Assembly (NCBI GenBank): GCA_017848055.1
Contig: JAGALZ010000035.1
Coordinates: forward strand, 62,001 to 126,000
DNA: 64,000 bases
Reading direction: 5' to 3'
Source: Oscillospiraceae bacterium
GTDB taxonomy: Bacteria > Bacillota > Clostridia > Oscillospirales > Ruminococcaceae
The position numbers and the translations under genes are program-made. Shown here piece after piece: positions 59,794 through 64,000 of the stretch. A model generated the notes under the pieces. The model was not told the origin of the DNA and did not search any database. It worked only from the letters and a program-made list of their open reading frames with translations. The first letter of the stretch is position 1. Every line of letters begins with the position of its first letter.

Positions 59794-61917
59794 TTATTCA
59801 GCGTCAGCAGCTGCCTTCTTTGCAGCGATATCTGCAAGGGCATCCTTTCTGGAAAGGTTAATTCTACCCTGCTGGTCGATTTCCATAACCTTTACTACGA
59901 TTTCGTCGCCGATTGTTACAACGTCCTCTACTTTTTCAACTCTCTTGTTATCGAGCTTTGAAATGTGAACGAGTCCGTCCTTACCTGGAGCGATTTCTAC
60001 AAACGCACCGAAGTTCATAAGTCTTACGACCTTACCCTTATAGATTGCACCAATCTCAGGGTCAAAGCCGATTGTGTTGATGATATCGATAGCCTTCTGA
60101 GCCTTTTCAAGGTCAATACCTGAAACAAATACATTACCGTCATCTTCGATATCAATCTTAACTTCACAGTCAGCAGCAATCTTCTGGATTACCTTTCCGC
60201 CTGAACCGATAACTTCTCTGATCTTATCAACAGGTACCTTAGTTGTAAGCATCTTAGGAGCCCACTTGTTAACAGTTGGTCTAGACTCAGGAATAGCCTT
60301 GAGCATAACCTCATCGAGGATATAATCACGAGCCTTATGAGTCTTAGCGAAGGCTTCCTTGATAATATCGTAAGTAAGACCGTCAACCTTGATATCTACC
60401 TGGATAGCAGTGATACCGTTCTTTGTACCGCCAACCTTGAAGTCCATATCGCCGTAGAAGTCTTCAAGGCCCTGGATATCTACCATAGTCATCCAGCTGC
60501 CGTCTTCCTTAGTGATAAGACCGCAGGAGATACCTGCAACAGGAGCCTTGATTGGAACGCCTGCGTCCATAAGTGCGAGTGTTGAACCACAGATAGAGCC
60601 CTGGGATGTAGAACCGTTTGAAGAAAGGACCTCAGAAACCATTCTGATAGCGTATGGGAACTCCTCAACGCTTGGAATTACAGGAACGAGAGCTCTTTCA
60701 GCGAGTGCACCGTGGCCGATTTCACGTCTTCCCGGGCCTCTGGAAGGCTTTGTTTCGCCAACAGAGTAAGATGGGAAGTTGTACTGGTGCATATATCTCT
60801 TTGTTTCTTCCTCGTCGATTCCGTCCATTCTCTGAGCATCGCTTACAGGGCCGAGAGTACAGATTGTCATAACCTGTGTCTGACCTCTTGTAAACATACC
60901 CGAGCCGTGAACTCTTGGGAAGAGACCTACTTCAGCAGCGAGAGGTCTGATTTCATCAATTCCTCTGCCGTCTACACGCTTGCCGTCATAGAGCCAGTTA
61001 CGAACAATCTTCTTCTGGAGCTTGTACATAACCTCGCCGATGATTGTAGGCATATTTTCATACTTTTCTGTGAGTGTATCGAGGACCTCCTGAGTGATAG
61101 GCTCCATTCTTGCGTCACGGATATTCTTATCGTCTGTATCGAGAGCAAACTTAACCTTTTCGCCAACGAGTGCTTCAACCTCGTCCATCATATCGTGGTC
61201 AAGCTCCATAGACTCGAATGTAAACTTTGGCTTGCCGATTTCCTTCTGGATATCAGAGATGAAAGCAACCATCTTCTTGATTTCCTCGTGGCCCTTCATA
61301 ATAGCCTCGAGCATAAGGTCATCAGGGATTTCGTCAGCACCAGCTTCAATCATTACAATCTTTTCAGCAGAGCCTGCAACAGTAAGGTTAAGCTTATTGT
61401 TAGCTCTCTGCTCGAGTGTTGGGTTGAGCACGAGCTCGCCGTCGATATAGCCAACGTTAATGCTTGCAACAGGACCGTTCCACGGAATATCGGAAATGGA
61501 AAGTGCAACAACTGTAGCAATCATACCTGCGATTTCAGGTGAGTTGTCAGGGTCAACAGCAAGGACTGTCATAACAACGCAAACGTCGTTTCTCATATCC
61601 TTAGGGAAAAGCGGTCTGATAGGACGGTCTACGCATCTGGATGCGAGGATTGCCTTATCGGATGCCTTACCTTCTCTCTTGAGGTAGGAGCCAGGAATCT
61701 TACCAACTGAGTAGAGCTTTTCTTCAAAGTCTACAGAAAGTGGGAAGAAGTCGATTCCCTCTCTTGGCTTCTTGCTTGCGGTAACGTTGCCCATTACGAC
61801 TGTTTCACCGTATCTTACGATACAAGAGCCGTTTGCAAGTCCGCACATTTTACCGGTTTCAACTGTAAGCGGTCTGCCTGCATAGGTTGTTTCAAAGGTT
61901 CTGAAATTCTCAAACAT
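59794..61917 (-). CDS. pnp: Polyribonucleotide nucleotidyltransferase
   Basis: A 707-residue PNPase, the phosphorolytic 3'-5' exoribonuclease. The first RNase PH domain (about 10-145) is followed by a helical linker and the second RNase PH domain (about 310-540), with RSVGRREIGHG-type active-site residues, GSTSQGSICG and GLITK. The KH domain follows (VIGSGGKVIQKI, about 560-610). The S1 domain is last (about 620-690: GAIYKGKVVRLMNFGAFVEI, GRINLSRKD). CAGGAGGAATACAAA precedes the ATG. The rpsO-pnp order is classical. Confidence 0.97.
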   Translation of the reverse strand: MFENFRTFETTYAGRPLTVETGKMCGLANGSCIVRYGETVVMGNVTASKKPREGIDFFPLSVDFEEKLYSVGKIPGSYLKREGKASDKAILASRCVDRPIRPLFPKDMRNDVCVVMTVLAVDPDNSPEIAGMIATVVALSISDIPWNGPVASINVGYIDGELVLNPTLEQRANNKLNLTVAGSAEKIVMIEAGADEIPDDLMLEAIMKGHEEIKKMVAFISDIQKEIGKPKFTFESMELDHDMMDEVEALVGEKVKFALDTDDKNIRDARMEPITQEVLDTLTEKYENMPTIIGEVMYKLQKKIVRNWLYDGKRVDGRGIDEIRPLAAEVGLFPRVHGSGMFTRGQTQVMTICTLGPVSDAQRMDGIDEEETKRYMHQYNFPSYSVGETKPSRGPGRREIGHGALAERALVPVIPSVEEFPYAIRMVSEVLSSNGSTSQGSICGSTLALMDAGVPIKAPVAGISCGLITKEDGSWMTMVDIQGLEDFYGDMDFKVGGTKNGITAIQVDIKVDGLTYDIIKEAFAKTHKARDYILDEVMLKAIPESRPTVNKWAPKMLTTKVPVDKIREVIGSGGKVIQKIAADCEVKIDIEDDGNVFVSGIDLEKAQKAIDIINTIGFDPEIGAIYKGKVVRLMNFGAFVEIAPGKDGLVHISKLDNKRVEKVEDVVTIGDEIVVKVMEIDQQGRINLSRKDALADIAAKKAAADAE

Positions 61918-62038
61918 TTTGTATTCCTCCTGATTAAAAAACTTGTTCCGGCAGCAGCTTTAGCAATAAACACGGCATTCAAAATCACTTCAAATGCTCT
62001 GTTTAATGCTAATTACTACTGCTCTTATATACACCAAA

Positions 62039-62070
62039 AGGCAGTCGGCATAGAAATATGCAAACTGCCT
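62039..62070 (-). terminator. Hairpin between rpsO and pnp
   Basis: AGGCAGT/ACTGCCT arms with inner GCATA/TATGC pairing and a TTTTGG tail on the minus strand. It is probably a partial terminator or processing site between rpsO and pnp. Confidence 0.6.
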
Positions 62071-62084
62071 CAGTGTAGATGAAA

Positions 62085-62351
62085 TTACTTACGGATACCG
62101 AGCTTAGCAATAATCTCTCTGTATCTGTTGATGTCCTTCTTCATAAGGTAGTTAAGAAGGTTTCTTCTGCGACCGATCATCTTGTAAAGACCTCTTCTGG
62201 AATGGTGGTCATTCTTGTGCATCTTGAGGTGCTCAGTGAGGTCATTGATTCTCTTGGAGAGAATTGCAATCTGAACCTCAGGGGAACCTGTATCGGTCTC
62301 GTGGTTTCTGTTTGCAGCGATAACTGCATTCTTTTCTTCCTGTCTCATCAT
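62085..62351 (-). CDS. rpsO: 30S ribosomal protein uS15
   Basis: An 88-residue S15, which binds the 16S rRNA central domain. [37 protein letters not shown] and [13 protein letters not shown] are diagnostic. Start 62351 (MMRQEE) follows AGAGGTACG; the open frame extends upstream to 62468 but only through the leader. That leader (about 130 nt) may carry S15 autoregulation. Confidence 0.96.
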   Translation of the reverse strand: MMRQEEKNAVIAANRNHETDTGSPEVQIAILSKRINDLTEHLKMHKNDHHSRRGLYKMIGRRRNLLNYLMKKDINRYREIIAKLGIRK

Positions 62352-62478
62352 GGTAATCGTACCTCTTTCATAAATATTTCCCTGAGTCGAAGAAATCGGC
62401 AGGTACAGTCCGAAAAATCGGCGTTTCCCGATATCTGCGAGCTCGGAATTTTTATGCTGTGCTGACATAATCGCACAA
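62352..62478 (-). promoter_or_regulatory. rpsO leader, candidate S15 autoregulatory RNA
   Basis: About 127 nt lie between the predicted start of transcription and the rpsO ATG, long for this genome. The leader has potential short helices (for example CAGCAC/GTGCTG-like and CGATTTTTCG segments). S15 leaders of several unrelated types are known to bind S15; I cannot assign a class. Confidence 0.35.
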
Positions 62479-62485
62479 CAAACAA

Positions 62486-62514
62486 ATTATACCATAACAG
62501 TTCTTAAATGTAAA
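62486..62514 (-). promoter_or_regulatory. Promoter for rpsO
   Basis: TTTACA (62509-62514), 17 bp, TATAAT (62486-62491) with TGG before the hexamer (extended -10), minus strand. Confidence 0.75.
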
Positions 62515-62537
62515 GTGTGTTCACAATTTATTAAGAA

Positions 62538-63392
62538 TTATATTCCAAGCTTTGTTTTTGCTGCTGTAAGGGTATTTTTCATAAGCATAGCAATAGTCAT
62601 AGGGCCTACGCCGCCAGGTACGGGAGTGATGTATCCTGCAACCTTTTCGGCAGTTTCAAATTCAACATCTCCGCAGAGCTTTCCATTATCAAGCCTGTTC
62701 ATACCTACGTCGATAACTACAGCACCTTCCTTAATCATATCGCCCTTGATAAGGTTCGGAACACCTACAGCGGCAACAAGAATATCAGCTCTTCTGCACT
62801 GCTCGGCGAGGTCCTTTGTTCTTGAGTGGCAGATAGTAACAGTACCGCTCTTATGAAGTAAAAGCATAGACATAGGCTTACCTACGATATTACTTCTTCC
62901 TACAACGACACATTCCTTACCTGAAATCTCAGTACCGGTTGAAGCGATAAGCTCCATTACGCCAGCGGGAGTACATGGAAGGAAGCTGTAGTCCCCTATC
63001 ATAATCTTTCCTACGTTTACAGGGTGGAAAGCGTCAACGTCCTTGTCGGGTGAGATATTGTTGATAACAATTTTCTCATCGAGGTGCTTAGGAAGTGGGA
63101 GCTGCACGAGAATGCCGTTTACCTTATCGTCGTTATTGAGCTTGTCAATGAGTGTGAGGAGCTCTTCCTGGGTTGTTTCCTCAGGGAGTGCATACTCGAA
63201 AGACTCAAAGCCTACAGCTTCGCAAGCCTTCTTCTTATTGTTTACATAAATTCTGGATGCAGGGTTATTACCTACGATTACAACCGCAAGCCCGATTGTA
63301 ACTCCGTACTTTTCCTTAATCTGAGCAGTTTCCTGAGCGATACTTTCCTTAACCTGTGCGGATACAGCCTTTCCGTCGATAATCTTTGCCAT
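62538..63392 (-). CDS. folD: Bifunctional methylenetetrahydrofolate dehydrogenase/cyclohydrolase
   Basis: A 284-residue FolD that interconverts methylene-, methenyl- and formyl-tetrahydrofolate. The catalytic Lys is in YVNNKKKACE (about residue 56), QLPLPKHL is the substrate motif, and VVGRSNIVGKP is the NADP-binding segment, with PVPGGVGPMTIAML at the end. Start 63392 is 3 nt after the lgt stop codon, with GGAGGAATAA as ribosome binding site, so it is coupled to lgt. Confidence 0.96.
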   Translation of the reverse strand: MAKIIDGKAVSAQVKESIAQETAQIKEKYGVTIGLAVVIVGNNPASRIYVNNKKKACEAVGFESFEYALPEETTQEELLTLIDKLNNDDKVNGILVQLPLPKHLDEKIVINNISPDKDVDAFHPVNVGKIMIGDYSFLPCTPAGVMELIASTGTEISGKECVVVGRSNIVGKPMSMLLLHKSGTVTICHSRTKDLAEQCRRADILVAAVGVPNLIKGDMIKEGAVVIDVGMNRLDNGKLCGDVEFETAEKVAGYITPVPGGVGPMTIAMLMKNTLTAAKTKLGI

Positions 63393-63395
63393 AAT

Positions 63396-64000
63396 TTATT
63401 CCTCCGTCTTTTCATCAGAAGCTTCTTCGGTGGTTGTTTCCTCTGTAGTTGCTTCCTCGATAGTTTCTTCGTTCACTTCATCATCTTCGTCACCAAGGAT
63501 TGACTCATATGCCTCTTCCTTCTTTGGAGCAGGCTTTGCCTTCTGAGCCTTTGCATATTCTTTAGCTTTCTTTTCAAGTTCAATTACTTGTTCTTCAAGC
63601 TTCTTTTTACCCTCAGCTCCGTACTTTTCGTCGAACTCCTTCTGAAGTGCCGAGAAGTCATTTCCCTGAGCCTTAGCTTCGCTTATCTTCTTTTTAAGCT
63701 CCTTCTTGTCCTTATTGTACTGGGTATAGAGCTTATAGCCTGCGAGCTGAATCTGTGAATCCTCGGTTGCGTAATAAAGCTTATAGTCGCCTGCTCTCTT
63801 TACCATACCTCTGAATATTACGATAAGCATAATGGCTACGAGCACGCAGGTTCCTGCGATAAGCTGTGATACACGGATGTTGCCGATATAAAGGCTGTCG
63901 GTTCTGAGACCTTCGATAAAGAATCTTCCGAGTCCGTACCAACCGATATACATAAGGAAAACTTCGCCGTCGAATTTTCTGTGCTTAGAGTAGAAATGCA
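63396..64000 (-). CDS. lgt: Prolipoprotein diacylglyceryl transferase, 3' part, with long charged tail
   Basis: The frame is open to the window edge. The visible start [20 protein letters not shown] continues into [15 protein letters not shown], the conserved C-terminal segment of Lgt, which attaches diacylglycerol to lipoprotein lipoboxes. One TM follows (about [20 protein letters not shown]). The remaining ~135 residues are not normal for Lgt: a Lys/Glu-rich probable coiled coil ([35 protein letters not shown]) and an acidic Glu/Thr tail. The N-terminal active-site region lies outside the window. Confidence 0.9.
   Translation of the reverse strand, partial: HFYSKHRKFDGEVFLMYIGWYGLGRFFIEGLRTDSLYIGNIRVSQLIAGTCVLVAIMLIVIFRGMVKRAGDYKLYYATEDSQIQLAGYKLYTQYNKDKKELKKKISEAKAQGNDFSALQKEFDEKYGAEGKKKLEEQVIELEKKAKEYAKAQKAKPAPKKEEAYESILGDEDDEVNEETIEEATTEETTTEEASDEKTEE

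Noticed and set aside
60712..61542. 276-codon plus-strand open frame
   Set aside because: It is wholly antisense to pnp, whose domains are all intact; the frame reflects codon bias of the real gene.
62352..62468. Upstream extension of rpsO
   Set aside because: S15 is 88-89 residues in almost all bacteria and the ATG at 62351 has a ribosome binding site; the extra frame is the leader.

Overview
The window reads as chromosomal core DNA of a spore-forming, low-to-moderate GC member of the Firmicutes, most probably a Ruminococcus-like gut clostridium. That assignment is an inference. It rests on a partial sporulation gene (spoIIGA), a tRNA-Cys T-box, strong AGGAG/GGAGG ribosome binding sites, sigma-A promoters with 17-bp spacers, and a secreted mannanase plus an alpha-galactosidase of the kind that digest plant galactomannan. 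I see no prophage, insertion sequence, CRISPR array, tRNA or rRNA gene.

Layout. 1-5.7 kb (minus): spoIIGA end, M18 aminopeptidase, a lytic transglycosylase, coaE, Sua5/YwlC, prfA and a DUF951 protein. 5.8-7.1 kb (plus): a hypothetical gene and an S1-domain RNA-binding protein. 7.2-10.4 kb (minus): a T-box-controlled cysE-cysS-cyclophilin operon. 10.4-21.1 kb (minus): pgsA, rimO, recX, recA, prmC, a DUF1385 membrane protein, a two-component system with a lipoprotein, and citrate synthase. 21.3-26.4 kb (plus): an ABC exporter/permease with its own two-component system. 26.8-32.2 kb: GH36 alpha-galactosidase, lnt, cca and a VanZ-like protein. 32.2-39.4 kb (minus): gdpP-rplI-dnaB-tilS-ftsH. 39.5-40.7 kb: a MecA-like adaptor and rpe.

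40.7-42.6 kb is the unusual part. A minus-strand transcription unit of about 880 nt has a near-consensus promoter and an intrinsic terminator but no ordinary gene. It holds nine degenerate copies of a Shine-Dalgarno-plus-start-codon motif that open tiny reading frames, three of them only Met-X-stop. Beside it lie a DUF1292 gene and a roughly 200-nt structured RNA that resembles 6S RNA.

42.5-49 kb: a zinc-dependent phospholipase C-like protein, RNase J, a GH5 mannanase lipoprotein, a LUD-domain protein and a tyrosine-rich membrane protein. 49-52.2 kb (plus): fba, a probable preQ1 riboswitch before queT, and pyk. 52.2-64 kb (minus): two tiny helical proteins, comFC, recD2, a small membrane protein, metG, gltX, pnp, rpsO, folD and the 3' part of lgt.

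Many genes form translation-coupled operons with overlaps of 1-20 nt. Functional links inside the window include PrmC (modifies PrfA), Lgt and Lnt (lipoprotein maturation for the three lipoproteins seen here), RecX with RecA, and Fba with Pyk in glycolysis. Start codons were re-chosen by ribosome binding site where the longest open frame was clearly too long. ftsH and the first histidine kinase appear to start at TTG.
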